Source of the DNA: Leptospirales bacterium
Lineage (GTDB): Bacteria > Spirochaetota > Leptospiria > Leptospirales > Leptonemataceae
Length of the DNA stretch: 64,000 nt
Reading direction: 5' to 3'
NCBI GenBank assembly: GCA_016788865.1
Contig: JAEUSB010000048.1
Span: forward strand, 79,370-143,369
The notes beneath the pieces are model-generated. The model ran no database searches, was not told the DNA's origin, and saw only the letters and a program-made list of their open reading frames with translations. Of this stretch, positions 27,757 through 36,833 are shown in pieces; the stretch's first letter is position 1, and each line of letters begins with the position of its first letter. A program made the translations under genes and the position numbers.

Positions 27757-28932
27757 ATGCAATATTCACCAGGATCGATCATCTTACTCTGCTTCGGCCT
27801 ATTTGGTTCCGGGCTTGCTATCGGTGTAATGGTCTGGCAAATTCTCCGCGGGGAACGTGCACTCCACAACCTCCTGATGGGAATTGCCCTCATCTCCGGG
27901 TGCTGGTGGATCCTGATGGGGGGCCTTGTTTTTTCAGGGCTTGCATCTCAATATCCAGCCCTGTTCACGAGTGACATAGCACTCATCTATTTTATTGGAC
28001 CGTCCATGTATGCCGCGTTCCATTTGCGGAGCGGATTCTGGCAGGCGGAATGGCGTCATCTACTCCATGGGACTCCTGGGTTCATCGCATTATTGATCGT
28101 ATTGCCTGCAATGTTCGCGGATTCAGAATTCAAGCGTATGGTCCTTGATGTGACGTACAGCGTAAAGTTCCCGCGAGACTTCATTCAACTTGCAGACATC
28201 AGCTCCTGGTCGGCAAGGTCCTATGCATACCTTCTGGTGCTTATCAAAGTTGGCGCAAAACTCTCCATGATGGCCTATCTGGTATTGATCATTCGCAGAG
28301 CGGCGCATTTGGTCGTCCGACCGGCTGGACCCAGAACCGTCTTCGCATTACGTGTCTATTGTGGTCTTGGAATTGTCGCAGCTTTCGTCTCTTTGATGAG
28401 TCACTTCGCAGGTATCGTCGGTGCCGGACTGGCTGTTCTTGTTGGAACCATTGCGATAGTAGGCGTTCAAGTGCTGGATGGAATTTTCTCGCTCTTCCAT
28501 AAGCAAGAGGATATCCCATTGCCCGCTCGAGAGGCCATCAGTGAAAGGGCGGGCAACAAGCAGGCGCGAGCAGTTGGTCTGGATGTGGATTCAATTCTTG
28601 AGCGACTTCAGGATCTCATGGAAAAGGAATTACTCTACTGTGATGAGGATCTCTCGCTTGCCATTCTCGCATCGCATCTTGAGATACGAGCGGACCAATT
28701 GTCGTACATACTGAATCAGCACTGCAATCAGAATTTCTATAGCTATGTTAACGGGTATCGAGTTGCCGAGGCCAGGAAACTCCTGGCCGGCAATGCTTCG
28801 ATCGCATTCATTAGCCAGTCGGTAGGCTTCAATTCCCAACAGGTTTTTACGGCCGTTTTCCGTCGATTTGAGGGAGTATCACCGGGTAAGTTTCGTGAAA
28901 TACTGAAAGCAAACTCAGCCGGTGGACACTGA
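27757..28932 (+). CDS. AraC-family regulator with membrane-spanning N-terminus
   Basis: A 391-residue protein. The first 240 residues contain about seven hydrophobic helices, with the WQILRGERALHNLLMGIAL start typical of membrane AraC proteins in Leptospira relatives. The C-terminal domain (about 290-388) has two helix-turn-helices, including AILASHLEIRADQLSYILNQ and the AraC signature running through FISQSVGFNSQQVFTAVFRR to GVSPGKFRE. It probably senses something in or at the membrane and controls transcription directly. I prefer the ATG at 27757; the open frame extends 63 bp further. Confidence 0.88.
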   Translation: MQYSPGSIILLCFGLFGSGLAIGVMVWQILRGERALHNLLMGIALISGCWWILMGGLVFSGLASQYPALFTSDIALIYFIGPSMYAAFHLRSGFWQAEWRHLLHGTPGFIALLIVLPAMFADSEFKRMVLDVTYSVKFPRDFIQLADISSWSARSYAYLLVLIKVGAKLSMMAYLVLIIRRAAHLVVRPAGPRTVFALRVYCGLGIVAAFVSLMSHFAGIVGAGLAVLVGTIAIVGVQVLDGIFSLFHKQEDIPLPAREAISERAGNKQARAVGLDVDSILERLQDLMEKELLYCDEDLSLAILASHLEIRADQLSYILNQHCNQNFYSYVNGYRVAEARKLLAGNASIAFISQSVGFNSQQVFTAVFRRFEGVSPGKFREILKANSAGGH

Positions 28933-29049
28933 TGCCTTGATTCCGCGCCCTTCCCCCGAAGGCTCCATTCCCCTGACGGGAGAAAATAGAACGAAGAATT
29001 CATAGATTCTGAAGACAACCATGGGCTAAGCGTGGTATGCTGGGGGAAT

Positions 29050-32000
29050 ATGAATGGCCCCTTTCATCTGTCAGCACCTTCGGGTGAGATACAGTCGCTG
29101 TACGATGTAGTTGTCATTGGCTCTGGTTACGGCGGTTCTGTAGCCGCGTTGAGATCGACGGAAGCTGGCCTGCGCGTGGCCGTTCTCGAAAAAGGTCACG
29201 AGTATCCGTACGCCAATTTCCCGGATTCGGTACGCTCGTTCTTGAGGGCTTCGCAGGTAAACGGTTCCCCAAACGAAGGGCGGCTTTTCGATTTCAGAGT
29301 CTTTCGTGACTTGAATATACTCACAGGGTCAGGCCTCGGTGGTGGGTCCCTCATCAATGCCGGTGTGATGATGCGACCATCACAATCTCTGTTCGATGGG
29401 AAGCAGTGGCCGGCCGCACTGAAAGGCGACGCAAAACTTGATCGCGCATTTGATCGTGCCAGAGCAATGCTGAATCCAGCCCCGTATCCGGTGGGAAAAC
29501 CGGGCTACCCGCTCCTGGACAAGACACGTTTGCTCAAAGGAGCCGCGAAGCGCCTGGGCTATCATTTTGAACCGGTAAACCTTACGATTCGTTTTGAGCC
29601 CGCAGGAGAAAACGCGCATGGGGCATTTCAGGACGCCTGCCAGAATTGCGGCAATTGTCTCACCGGCTGCAACCACGGAGCAAAGAACTCATTGGACAAA
29701 AACTACTTGTATCGCGCGCGATCACTTGGAGCGCATCTATTTACTGGAATCCGCGTTTCTCACATCCAGAAACGTGGAGACGAGTATCTTGTCTACTATC
29801 AGCCAGTTGCACAGCAAGGAACGTATTCCGTCATTCGCGCGAAACAGGTTTTCCTTGGTGCTGGATCCCTGGGCTCCACTGAAATTCTATTGCGCTCCAG
29901 AGAACTTGGCGGACTTGCCCTGTCGTCGATGCTCGGAAAGAAGTTTTCTGCCAACAGCGGAAGACTCGGAGGAATTTACAACGGCGCTGAGTCTGCAAAC
30001 ATGGTGGGTCTTGCTCGCAATGTTCGAGCCGATCGCCGGAATCGCTCCGGTGATAGCTCATTTGATTTTGATGGCGCCGAGAAACGCACGGGCAGTCCTC
30101 CCAAAGAAAAGTTCACGGATCCTATTGGCCCCACAATTACCGCCTGCCTGGAATCAAGCTCAGAGGGAAAATCAAAGTTCCTGATTGAAGATGCGGCCGC
30201 ACCAGGCGCAAGCTCATCCTTGTTTCCGATCTGGTGGACACTTCTCGCTGCGTTTCAATCCGGACCGGCAGCGTTTGGCAACCGCACCACGCAACGTGCG
30301 ATCCTTCGCAGTTTGTTCCGGGGACCATACGCTCAGAATGGCGCCATTCGTAATACGGGACTTCTACTAGCCGTAGGACACGACGATGCAGGGGGCAGAC
30401 TTCGCCTGTCCGGTCCCGACCCGCACGACGGGCGCGTGGATCTTTTGTGGCCTGGTGCAGGGCTGCGAGAGAACTATCTTCGTATTGATGAAGCAATGCG
30501 TCAGTTCGCTGAATCAGCCAATGGTCACCACAATACGAATCAGGTCTTTCCGATGAATCCGATCACCGTTCACCCGCTCGGGGGATGTGGCATGGCCAAC
30601 TCAAGTGATGAAGGGGTCGTAAATCATCGATGCGAAGTCTTTGATCCCTCGCAAGGACGGGACTCCGTGCACAGCGGGCTATTCGTCGTCGATGGAGCAG
30701 CGATGCCGGGCGCGCTCGGAATCAATCCATTATGGACTATCAGCGCGATAGCAGAAAGGGCCCTGGAACTGGCGATAGGGCAAAAGACGGGAATTGTCGG
30801 AACGGAAAATGTTGAGCCAGATACGCAGGCCAGCAAGCCTCTCCCCACGATTCCGCTGAGGAACAGAGAAGGAATCATTACCGCGGAAGTCACAGAAGAA
30901 CTGCAGGGGCATTGGGCGCCTGGCGCAGCCTCATGCAATATGGGAATGGTTGCCGGCAGACAGCGCGGACTGGCGGGGCAAATGATTCTACGTTTGCAAA
31001 TTCAGATCTCCGATGTTGAAGAATTTCTCATCAAACCCGAGCACGAGGCTCGAGTTGTGGGTGAGATCGATTGTCCGGCTCTCGATCTTTCCGGGCCCTT
31101 GCCAATTGTCGAGGGCTCGCTTAGACTTTTTGAACGCTCGCAGGATGCCGCGCGCAATCGCTTTATGCACTACGAATTGATTACAAAGAACGCCCAGGGT
31201 TCCTCGATTCGCATAACGGGAGAGAAGGCGATCAGTTCCGGCCAAGCGCTTCAGGCTCTCCGCGAGCTGACACAACTCGACGTAATTGTTGAAAGCGGTC
31301 AATCAGGTTCACGGGAAACGATCGGGCGCGGAATTGTGACAGTAGACCTCGGCGCTTTCCTGAAATCTACAGTGCTCGAATTTCGGTCCAGTGGCGGGGG
31401 CGCTATTGAGCGATTGCTTTCTCGACTAAAAGTTTATGGCTTCTTTGCAGGCGAGTGCCTGGATGCGTATGCGCCAAAGTTTGTTCGGTCCCGTCCCCCT
31501 GCAATCCCTGCAAAGTCACCCATTGAGCGACATTCCCTTTCAGGAATTCGATACGGTACGGTTACAAAGCATCCATTTCTTTCCGGGGATGGTCTTGGGC
31601 TGACCCTGACACGGGTAGTTCCGGCAGAGCCAGCCAGGGCCGCAGTACTTCTGATCCATGGACTCACGTCGTCCAGTGACATGTATATCATGCCAGAACA
31701 CGACAACCTCACGAATTTCCTCACGAAGCAGGGCTACGAGGTCTGGCTCCTTGACTCAAGAATGAGCAACCGTTTCGATTATAACACGCAACCGCATAAC
31801 TACACATTTGACGATGTAGCACTCTTTGATATGGTCCCGGCCGTTAAATCGATTCGAGACATGATTCCCGAGGCAGCAAAACTTCACGTTGTTGCACATT
31901 GCCTTGGATCGCTCTCCTTTTCGCTTGGCCTCTTTGGCGGAATGTTCCCTGAACATAGTGTGCAATCAGTCATCACGAATTCTGTGTCGCTTAACGTCCA

Positions 32001-32628
32001 ACTTCCATTCTGGTCCGCTTTGAAGATGCAGGGCCTCCTTGAGAGCGGCTTTCTGGAAGATTTCCAGCGAATCGATCGCATGGCACCTGATGCAATCTCC
32101 GGGAAGGATTGGGCACTCCGCTTCATTGCAAAAGGAATTTCCCGACTAAGCCACGAATGCGACAATCCATACTGCCATTCCCTCAGTTTCATGTGGGGAG
32201 CTGGTCCTTCCGCCGTTTTTCAACACGAAAATCTGCTTCCTGAAACGCACAATAGACTTCAGGACCTGTTTGGTCCCACGACTTTCGCGTTCCACAGGAA
32301 TGTAATGGCGCTCCATCGCGCGGCAGGCCGCTCGCCAAGAATTGGGCGCAAGCCGCACCTGAACCATCTCCCGGATGACTATCTGGAATCTGCGCGTAAG
32401 AATTCGGTTCCTGTGCTCTTTATGCGAGGCGATGAGAACAACGTTTTTGGCCAATCGCAAGATGTTACGTATCGCAGCTGCTCAAAAGTGAACCCCGGAA
32501 TCTATCGGCATGCGATCATCAAGGGTTACGGACATCAGGATGTCTTCATGGGAAAGCACAGCGCAACTGACGTCTTCCCTGAGTTCATTCGGTTCTGGAA
32601 TTTACATTCACAGGAGAACGAAAAATGA
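29050..32628 (+). CDS. GMC oxidoreductase (cholesterol-oxidase type) fused to alpha/beta hydrolase
   Basis: 1192 residues from an ATG preceded by GGGGGAAT. Residues 1-560 are a GMC flavoenzyme: VVVIGSGYGGSVAAL, a Cys-rich NCGNCLTGCNHGAKN insert, and HPLGGCGM with His508. A middle beta-rich domain (about 600-800) follows as in bacterial cholesterol oxidases. Residues about 830-1190 are an alpha/beta hydrolase with LLIHGLTSSS, a nucleophile elbow VVAHCLGSLS where Cys951 stands in the usual Ser position, an acid in FMRGDENNVF and a His in KGYGHQDVF. It may oxidise and hydrolyse a sterol ester or similar lipid. The start of the SRPBCC gene lies 35 bp downstream. Confidence 0.85.
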   Translation: MNGPFHLSAPSGEIQSLYDVVVIGSGYGGSVAALRSTEAGLRVAVLEKGHEYPYANFPDSVRSFLRASQVNGSPNEGRLFDFRVFRDLNILTGSGLGGGSLINAGVMMRPSQSLFDGKQWPAALKGDAKLDRAFDRARAMLNPAPYPVGKPGYPLLDKTRLLKGAAKRLGYHFEPVNLTIRFEPAGENAHGAFQDACQNCGNCLTGCNHGAKNSLDKNYLYRARSLGAHLFTGIRVSHIQKRGDEYLVYYQPVAQQGTYSVIRAKQVFLGAGSLGSTEILLRSRELGGLALSSMLGKKFSANSGRLGGIYNGAESANMVGLARNVRADRRNRSGDSSFDFDGAEKRTGSPPKEKFTDPIGPTITACLESSSEGKSKFLIEDAAAPGASSSLFPIWWTLLAAFQSGPAAFGNRTTQRAILRSLFRGPYAQNGAIRNTGLLLAVGHDDAGGRLRLSGPDPHDGRVDLLWPGAGLRENYLRIDEAMRQFAESANGHHNTNQVFPMNPITVHPLGGCGMANSSDEGVVNHRCEVFDPSQGRDSVHSGLFVVDGAAMPGALGINPLWTISAIAERALELAIGQKTGIVGTENVEPDTQASKPLPTIPLRNREGIITAEVTEELQGHWAPGAASCNMGMVAGRQRGLAGQMILRLQIQISDVEEFLIKPEHEARVVGEIDCPALDLSGPLPIVEGSLRLFERSQDAARNRFMHYELITKNAQGSSIRITGEKAISSGQALQALRELTQLDVIVESGQSGSRETIGRGIVTVDLGAFLKSTVLEFRSSGGGAIERLLSRLKVYGFFAGECLDAYAPKFVRSRPPAIPAKSPIERHSLSGIRYGTVTKHPFLSGDGLGLTLTRVVPAEPARAAVLLIHGLTSSSDMYIMPEHDNLTNFLTKQGYEVWLLDSRMSNRFDYNTQPHNYTFDDVALFDMVPAVKSIRDMIPEAAKLHVVAHCLGSLSFSLGLFGGMFPEHSVQSVITNSVSLNVQLPFWSALKMQGLLESGFLEDFQRIDRMAPDAISGKDWALRFIAKGISRLSHECDNPYCHSLSFMWGAGPSAVFQHENLLPETHNRLQDLFGPTTFAFHRNVMALHRAAGRSPRIGRKPHLNHLPDDYLESARKNSVPVLFMRGDENNVFGQSQDVTYRSCSKVNPGIYRHAIIKGYGHQDVFMGKHSATDVFPEFIRFWNLHSQENEK

Positions 32629-32662
32629 CCTTTCTAAGCTCAAATTGGCCGGAGGATTAAAG

Positions 32663-33154
32663 ATGGAGTTTCGCGATCAGGAGGTCCATACTTCAATTGT
32701 GATTCAGGCTCCTCCTGAAAAGGTCTGGAATGTCCTGACGGATTTTGAAGATTACCCGAACTGGAATCCATTCATCCGCCGCGTTTTTGGCAAAGTTAGT
32801 ATCGGATCTACAATTGTGGAATTGGTCTATATTGCGCCCGGAGTCTTCATGCCATTGCCAATGGAGATCGTTGTGCTCGATCACGCCCGGGAGCTTGCCT
32901 GGCGAGGAGCCGTCCCGCATTGGTTCGCTGCAATCAGCGCAGGTGAACATCATTTCACCATCAGCCCGATTGCAAATCACAACGATTCGTGTGAGTTTGC
33001 GCACCATGCGCTGCTCCGCGGTATTCTGATGCAAATTGGTGCCAGGCACATCCAGAACGATGTACGCTTCGTGCATGAGGCCATGAATACAGCCCTTAAA
33101 GAAAGAGCGGAGGCCCTGGTTATACCACAGACACGGCGCTCAAAAATTGTCTGA
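32663..33154 (+). CDS. SRPBCC / START-like hydrophobic ligand-binding protein
   Basis: A 163-residue protein of the polyketide-cyclase/START-like superfamily. It opens with TSIVIQAPPEKVWNVLTDFEDYPNWNPF, the hallmark first strand and helix, and has a central GEHHFTISP strand and a long C-terminal helix. It is preceded by a strong GGAGG at 7 bp from the ATG; a longer frame from 32510 runs inside the preceding gene and is rejected. It sits 35 bp after the GMC/hydrolase fusion and may bind the same lipid. Its 3' end overlaps the convergent hydrolase gene by 35 bp. Confidence 0.85.
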   Translation: MEFRDQEVHTSIVIQAPPEKVWNVLTDFEDYPNWNPFIRRVFGKVSIGSTIVELVYIAPGVFMPLPMEIVVLDHARELAWRGAVPHWFAAISAGEHHFTISPIANHNDSCEFAHHALLRGILMQIGARHIQNDVRFVHEAMNTALKERAEALVIPQTRRSKIV

Positions 33155-33884
33155 GCTCGGTAAGAAGGTCAAATTGGTCTTCTTGCAGGCACTCATGACC
33201 ACTGCCATGCAAGATGACACGTTTTGAATGTGGCCATACCTGAAACAGTCGATTCACTTCAGCAAGCGATGGCTGGACATGATCGTTCTCGGCCGCAATG
33301 AGCAGTACGGGCACAGTTATTTTTCTCAACCGGTTTTCCGATGCGTCAAATCTTGAAAGACTTTCCAATCGTCGACTGATGTCATTTTGCGGAACGCTGC
33401 GAGAAACCTTCTTGAGCAAGTGCAACTCTTCGTCATGAAAACGGGACAGATTGGCGTTCAACGGAAGAGTCAGGTCACTGCCTATCCTGATAAGTTCGGA
33501 AGGGAGATGTCGCATCACCCATGAGGCAGGGCCGGCAAGTCCTGTTCGTGCAAAGGCAGTTGCCGGATTGATGAGCACGAGAGCTGAAAACAAATTGGGC
33601 TCCCTAATGACGCATTCAATTGCCGTACACGCGCCCAGTGAAAATCCGCACAAAATTCCGCCGGGTGCGCCAGGGTTCAAGCGGCTAAAACGCTGCGCGA
33701 ACTGCAAAGCCTGGTTTGAAAATCGATCGAATGTCTGGGGCGCGGCAGAATCGTACTGGACGACATGCACGTGATAGTCAGATTTCAGAATATCTGCTTG
33801 TCTGTGAAAAAGCGTGCCTCGGCCTTCCATGCCGGGGCAAAATAGAAACAACGGCCTTTGCGGTATAATCGGCGAAGCAGTCAC
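33120..33884 (-). CDS. Alpha/beta hydrolase
   Basis: A 254-residue hydrolase starting at GTG with AGGA upstream. It has an oxyanion region FLFCPGMEG, a nucleophile elbow GFSLGAC with Ser about residue 102, an acid in LLIAAENDHVQPS and a His in HGSGHECLQED. The short fold and the PGMEGRG turn recall thioesterase-like or plant-type esterase/lipase members. There is no signal peptide, so it should be cytoplasmic. It converges with the SRPBCC gene. Confidence 0.85.
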   Translation of the reverse strand: MTASPIIPQRPLFLFCPGMEGRGTLFHRQADILKSDYHVHVVQYDSAAPQTFDRFSNQALQFAQRFSRLNPGAPGGILCGFSLGACTAIECVIREPNLFSALVLINPATAFARTGLAGPASWVMRHLPSELIRIGSDLTLPLNANLSRFHDEELHLLKKVSRSVPQNDISRRLESLSRFDASENRLRKITVPVLLIAAENDHVQPSLAEVNRLFQVWPHSKRVILHGSGHECLQEDQFDLLTELRQFLSAVSVV

Positions 33885-34038
33885 GTGTATATCCTAGCAC
33901 ATAACAACAGTTTAGTCTTCATAATTCATGAACTATGCCCTTCGCGATTCCTGTCAGGGCAATTTTTGCTCGCACTTCCACATTCAGCATCAGACACGTT
34001 CAATTGCACAATTCAGGCTACGGGCTACGCGGAGTGAA

Positions 34039-34058
34039 CGGAGGCTTCCTGGCCTCCG
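34039..34058 (+). terminator. Possible terminator or attenuator hairpin
   Basis: CGGAGGC and GCCTCCG form a perfect 7-bp stem with loop TTCCTG, followed by CTTTCTG on the plus strand. There is no plus-strand gene ending just upstream. It may therefore be a leader attenuator for the 34187 operon or a leftover terminator. The T-run is weak. Confidence 0.35.
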
Positions 34059-34105
34059 CTTTCTGTGACTGATATAGCTCTGGGCTATCCGAATAGCAAT
34101 GATGC

Positions 34106-34123
34106 TGAGTCCCCTGGGACTCA
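34106..34123. promoter_or_regulatory. 18-bp perfect palindrome upstream of the STAS/MDR operon
   Basis: TGAGTCCC and GGGACTCA flank a CT centre, giving an 8+8 palindrome 63 bp before the first gene of the operon. The size and symmetry fit a dimeric regulator's operator. Confidence 0.4.
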
Positions 34124-34186
34124 CCTGGCGAAGCCGTGTCGAGCGGATGCCGGAAGTTGTCCTCAAACAGCAAGGAGCCGGTTCTC

Positions 34187-34714
34187 TTGAACCTGACTGA
34201 TCTTGAAAAGCATATCCCCGCCGCGCGATGGTTCTCCAACGCTGGCACCTTCAAAGCCGGGAGATTTGAATTGGCCATCAAGGATCTCAATGCCTGGGCC
34301 GGTGTCTCAATTGTTAAAACACCGGATTCAAATTCGCCTTCGACTGCCTCACCGCTGGATCAAATGCAATGGCTGCCGAGTTCGCAAGATTCCAAAGACT
34401 TCGTACGACCCGAACTTGACTCCATTGTCAACAGTTCTGCTAAAAGGGTGGCCATAGTAGGGGAACGTCTTCGCTTTAGCCAAATGACATTGAAATGTCT
34501 GCCAGATCTGGAGGGGTTCGAAATATTTCAAGTTGGACCACATTCCCTGTCAAAACCCGCACGAGAATCCGCATTGTACGCTGTACGCAGATGCGTTACG
34601 GAAATAGTTCTAGATGAACAAGGGTTCTGGACACGCATTGTCGGCCTTTATTTGAGGGGTCATTGGCCGTGCGGGATCCTGCAGGACGAGAGTAAAACTC
34701 TGGTTGTCCTGTAA
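34187..34714 (+). CDS. Hypothetical protein, first gene of STAS/MDR operon
   Basis: A 175-residue cytoplasmic protein from a TTG preceded by AAGGAG at 9 bp; the frame stays open 51 bp further upstream without a ribosome site. No family is recognised. The N-terminal LTDLEKHIPAARWFSNAGTF is followed by a low-complexity stretch rich in Ser/Pro and a second part with alternating strands and a Cys-containing helix (SALYAVRRCVTEIVL). It lies 74 bp before a STAS-domain gene that also uses a TTG start. A partner-switching or signalling role is only a guess from that neighbour. Confidence 0.6.
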   Translation: MNLTDLEKHIPAARWFSNAGTFKAGRFELAIKDLNAWAGVSIVKTPDSNSPSTASPLDQMQWLPSSQDSKDFVRPELDSIVNSSAKRVAIVGERLRFSQMTLKCLPDLEGFEIFQVGPHSLSKPARESALYAVRRCVTEIVLDEQGFWTRIVGLYLRGHWPCGILQDESKTLVVL

Positions 34715-34788
34715 TGATTCAGGCTGAGACTTACTCCAGTCGAGCAAAACATGCATTCTCGCATTGAAGCAATTGAAGGGTAGGTATT

Positions 34789-35172
34789 TTGAATCCCGCT
34801 GAGTCGCCATCGCAATTCTCGCTGCGGATCCGGGAAGGATTCCCAATTGTTGTGCTGAAGGGGGATGTCGACATATCAACCGCAGATCAATTCAGGAACT
34901 TCTTGACAGAGCATATTCCAGAGAATGCAAGCTTTGTACTGTTTGAGTTCTCAGGTGTGGAGTACTTTGATTCCACTGCACTCGGAATACTGCTGGCTTA
35001 TCCCAAACCTCCGCGCAGAAAATTAATTTTCGCTCCAGGCCGCGCCGTACTCCGTTTCTTTCAGTCCATATCCTTTAAGAATCCTCTGCTTTTCGCCGCG
35101 GACGAGGACTCTGCAATCAAACTGGCACGGTCAAATGAAATGAAAGCTCAAGAAGACCAGGTATTTGAATGA
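34789..35172 (+). CDS. STAS-domain protein (anti-sigma-factor antagonist type)
   Basis: A 127-residue single-domain protein. VVLKGDVDISTADQFRNFL is the first STAS strand-helix, and EYFDSTALGILLAY is the conserved loop with the phosphorylatable Ser and following Thr. Such proteins switch partners with serine kinases or anti-sigma factors. The TTG start is supported by AAGGGTAGG upstream. The 3' end overlaps the next ATG (ATGA), so it is translated together with an oxidoreductase. The cognate kinase is not adjacent; a SpoIIE-type phosphatase is encoded about 19 kb away. Confidence 0.85.
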   Translation: MNPAESPSQFSLRIREGFPIVVLKGDVDISTADQFRNFLTEHIPENASFVLFEFSGVEYFDSTALGILLAYPKPPRRKLIFAPGRAVLRFFQSISFKNPLLFAADEDSAIKLARSNEMKAQEDQVFE

Positions 35173-36140
35173 AAAGAACAATGCATGCAGCCTTCAGGCA
35201 AGACTATGGTGGCCCCGAAGTGCTCAGGGTTCTGGAATTGCCGGTGCCAGAATTGAAAGCTGGTCAGGTTCTTATCAAGGTTATGGCGACGACAGTAAAT
35301 CGCACGGATTGCGCTGTCCTGACAGGAAAGCCAGCCATAATGCGATTGTTTACGGGACTGCGGCGCCCCTCGAATCCCGTAACGGGAACTGATTTCGCAG
35401 GCATCATTGAGCGCTCGGACGCGCCGGGTTTCTCAGCGGGTCAAAAAGTCTTTGGTTTCCTGGACACCGGAATTCCAACGCATGCAGAGTTTGTCGCCCT
35501 GGACACCAGCAATGTTTTGCAGATGCCAGATGTTCCGTTTGAAGTGGCTGCAGCCGCCTGTGAAGCCGGACATTACGCTTACAATTTCACGAAGGCAGCA
35601 AAACCCAGGAGTGGACAAACAGCCCTGGTAAACGGTGCTGGGGGTGGAATCGGTTCTGCCATGCTCCAGTTCTTGAAGCATGCCGGGCTTACCGTCACAG
35701 CCGTCTGCCGCGGCGATCAGGTAGAAAAAATTCAAGGTCTCGGTGCGGACTCCGTGATCAACTATGAAAGTGAAGATTTTACAAAGGATTCCAGGACTTA
35801 CGACTTTGTGTTCGATGCGGTCGGCAAAAGCAGGTTCTGCCTGTGTCGCAAAATCATGAAAGCAAAAGCTATGTACCTGTCGTCGGAGCCGGGACCTTAT
35901 GGAGAAAACCTGTGGCTCCCGTTGTTAACACGCTTCTCCGCGCAGCGGGTTCTATTTCCGTTTCCGGCAGACATTCCCGGCAGTCTTGCATTTTTGAAAG
36001 GCTTGCTGAATGAACGAAAGTTCAAGCCCTTGATAGATAGGACTTACACCCTTGACCAGGTGGCCGAAGCTTTCCGTTATACGGCATCCGGACAAAAGAC
36101 GGGAAACGTAGTGATTGCGCTTAACCGGTCTTTTACGTAA
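35169..36140 (+). CDS. MDR-family NAD(P)-dependent oxidoreductase (zinc-independent)
   Basis: A 323-residue medium-chain dehydrogenase/reductase of the quinone-oxidoreductase/RTN4IP1-like subgroup. It has the GroES-like N-terminus (KAGQVLIKVMATTVNRTDCAV), GTDFAGIIE, and the cofactor-binding NGAGGGIGSAMLQFLKHAG with the basic residue for NADP in VCRGDQV. The catalytic-zinc Cys/His set of alcohol dehydrogenases is absent. The overlap with the STAS gene suggests co-expression, an unusual pairing. Confidence 0.88.
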   Translation: MKRTMHAAFRQDYGGPEVLRVLELPVPELKAGQVLIKVMATTVNRTDCAVLTGKPAIMRLFTGLRRPSNPVTGTDFAGIIERSDAPGFSAGQKVFGFLDTGIPTHAEFVALDTSNVLQMPDVPFEVAAAACEAGHYAYNFTKAAKPRSGQTALVNGAGGGIGSAMLQFLKHAGLTVTAVCRGDQVEKIQGLGADSVINYESEDFTKDSRTYDFVFDAVGKSRFCLCRKIMKAKAMYLSSEPGPYGENLWLPLLTRFSAQRVLFPFPADIPGSLAFLKGLLNERKFKPLIDRTYTLDQVAEAFRYTASGQKTGNVVIALNRSFT

Positions 36141-36183
36141 TCTGGCCGTCCGTGACTTCTTGGGTCTACTTTTTGAACAAATC

Positions 36184-36768
36184 ATGATTACGTCCCAGAA
36201 TTTTGCTTACTGGATCACATCGACAGATCGCGACACCTTCTTTGCCTATGAGTTGATGGATGAAAGAAATACGGATAATTTTGTTGGCACGGCGTACGCT
36301 TTGACAGCGGAAGGAGAAAAAGAAATTACTTTGCAAATCGCGGACATAGGGGGCGTTCCTTCGCTTCCAGCAGGCCAGGGCTGGCCGCACAAAATTGAGA
36401 CCGATTTCCGACTCGTACCACCGTTGTTACTCTCATCGCAATCGGGCTACAAAATTGTAGCTTGCACGAAAATAAGATTCTTTGCCTCGCGGCATTTCCC
36501 TGATTCACTCGCTCGCCGTCCCTTCCAGATCCCTGTTCGCGCGATGAACGATTCGTGGATAGGCCTCCTCAGAGCAGAATATCGGCGCTTCCGCAGATTC
36601 TATCCTGGCCATCTCCTTGCCTTCGCGAAAGGCCAGGCTGAAATTAGCGGATCAATTCGCGCGCCAGGCTCCATGGGGCTGGGACGCCTAAAACAGGAAT
36701 CAAAACGCACGACCGAGCCTCAATCCAGGCGGACCTTCTCAATTCCAGATAATTGGTTTGCAAAATGA
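36184..36768 (+). CDS. Hypothetical protein
   Basis: A 194-residue protein from ATG 36184, without signal peptide or membrane helices. It looks like a mixed alpha/beta cytoplasmic protein with a basic C-terminal tail rich in Arg/Lys/Thr. No family is recognised. The stop overlaps the ATG of a 22-codon remnant (ATGA), so a longer second gene once followed directly. It lies 43 bp after the MDR gene but seems to belong to the accessory block that follows. Confidence 0.6.
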   Translation: MITSQNFAYWITSTDRDTFFAYELMDERNTDNFVGTAYALTAEGEKEITLQIADIGGVPSLPAGQGWPHKIETDFRLVPPLLLSSQSGYKIVACTKIRFFASRHFPDSLARRPFQIPVRAMNDSWIGLLRAEYRRFRRFYPGHLLAFAKGQAEISGSIRAPGSMGLGRLKQESKRTTEPQSRRTFSIPDNWFAK

Positions 36769-36833
36769 CAAAAGAAGAATACGTGCAGAAATTTCGCGAA
36801 GACAGCGCGTCTGTCTGGGATGCTATGAACTAA
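36765..36833 (+). pseudogene. Remnant resembling the start of a SUFU-domain gene
   Basis: A 22-codon open frame, MTKEEYVQKFREDSASVWDA then MN and a stop, begins in an ATGA overlap with the preceding gene. The pattern of an N-terminal KEEY helix followed by a WDA motif is reminiscent of the start of bacterial suppressor-of-fused (SUFU) proteins, which are common immunity-type proteins in toxin loci. The rest of such a gene is missing: the sequence runs straight into CTAACG and non-coding DNA. I read this as a truncated gene; the family match rests on a short stretch. Confidence 0.4.

Larger units (their letters stand above)
33885..34186. other. Intergenic region with two hairpins
   Basis: This 302-bp region between divergent genes has no supported coding sequence. 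It contains two strong inverted repeats: 34039-34058 (7-bp stem CGGAGGC/GCCTCCG with a 6-base loop, followed by CTTTCTG) and 34106-34123, both reported separately. Promoters for both neighbouring genes must lie here. No clear -35/-10 pair was identified. Confidence 0.5.
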
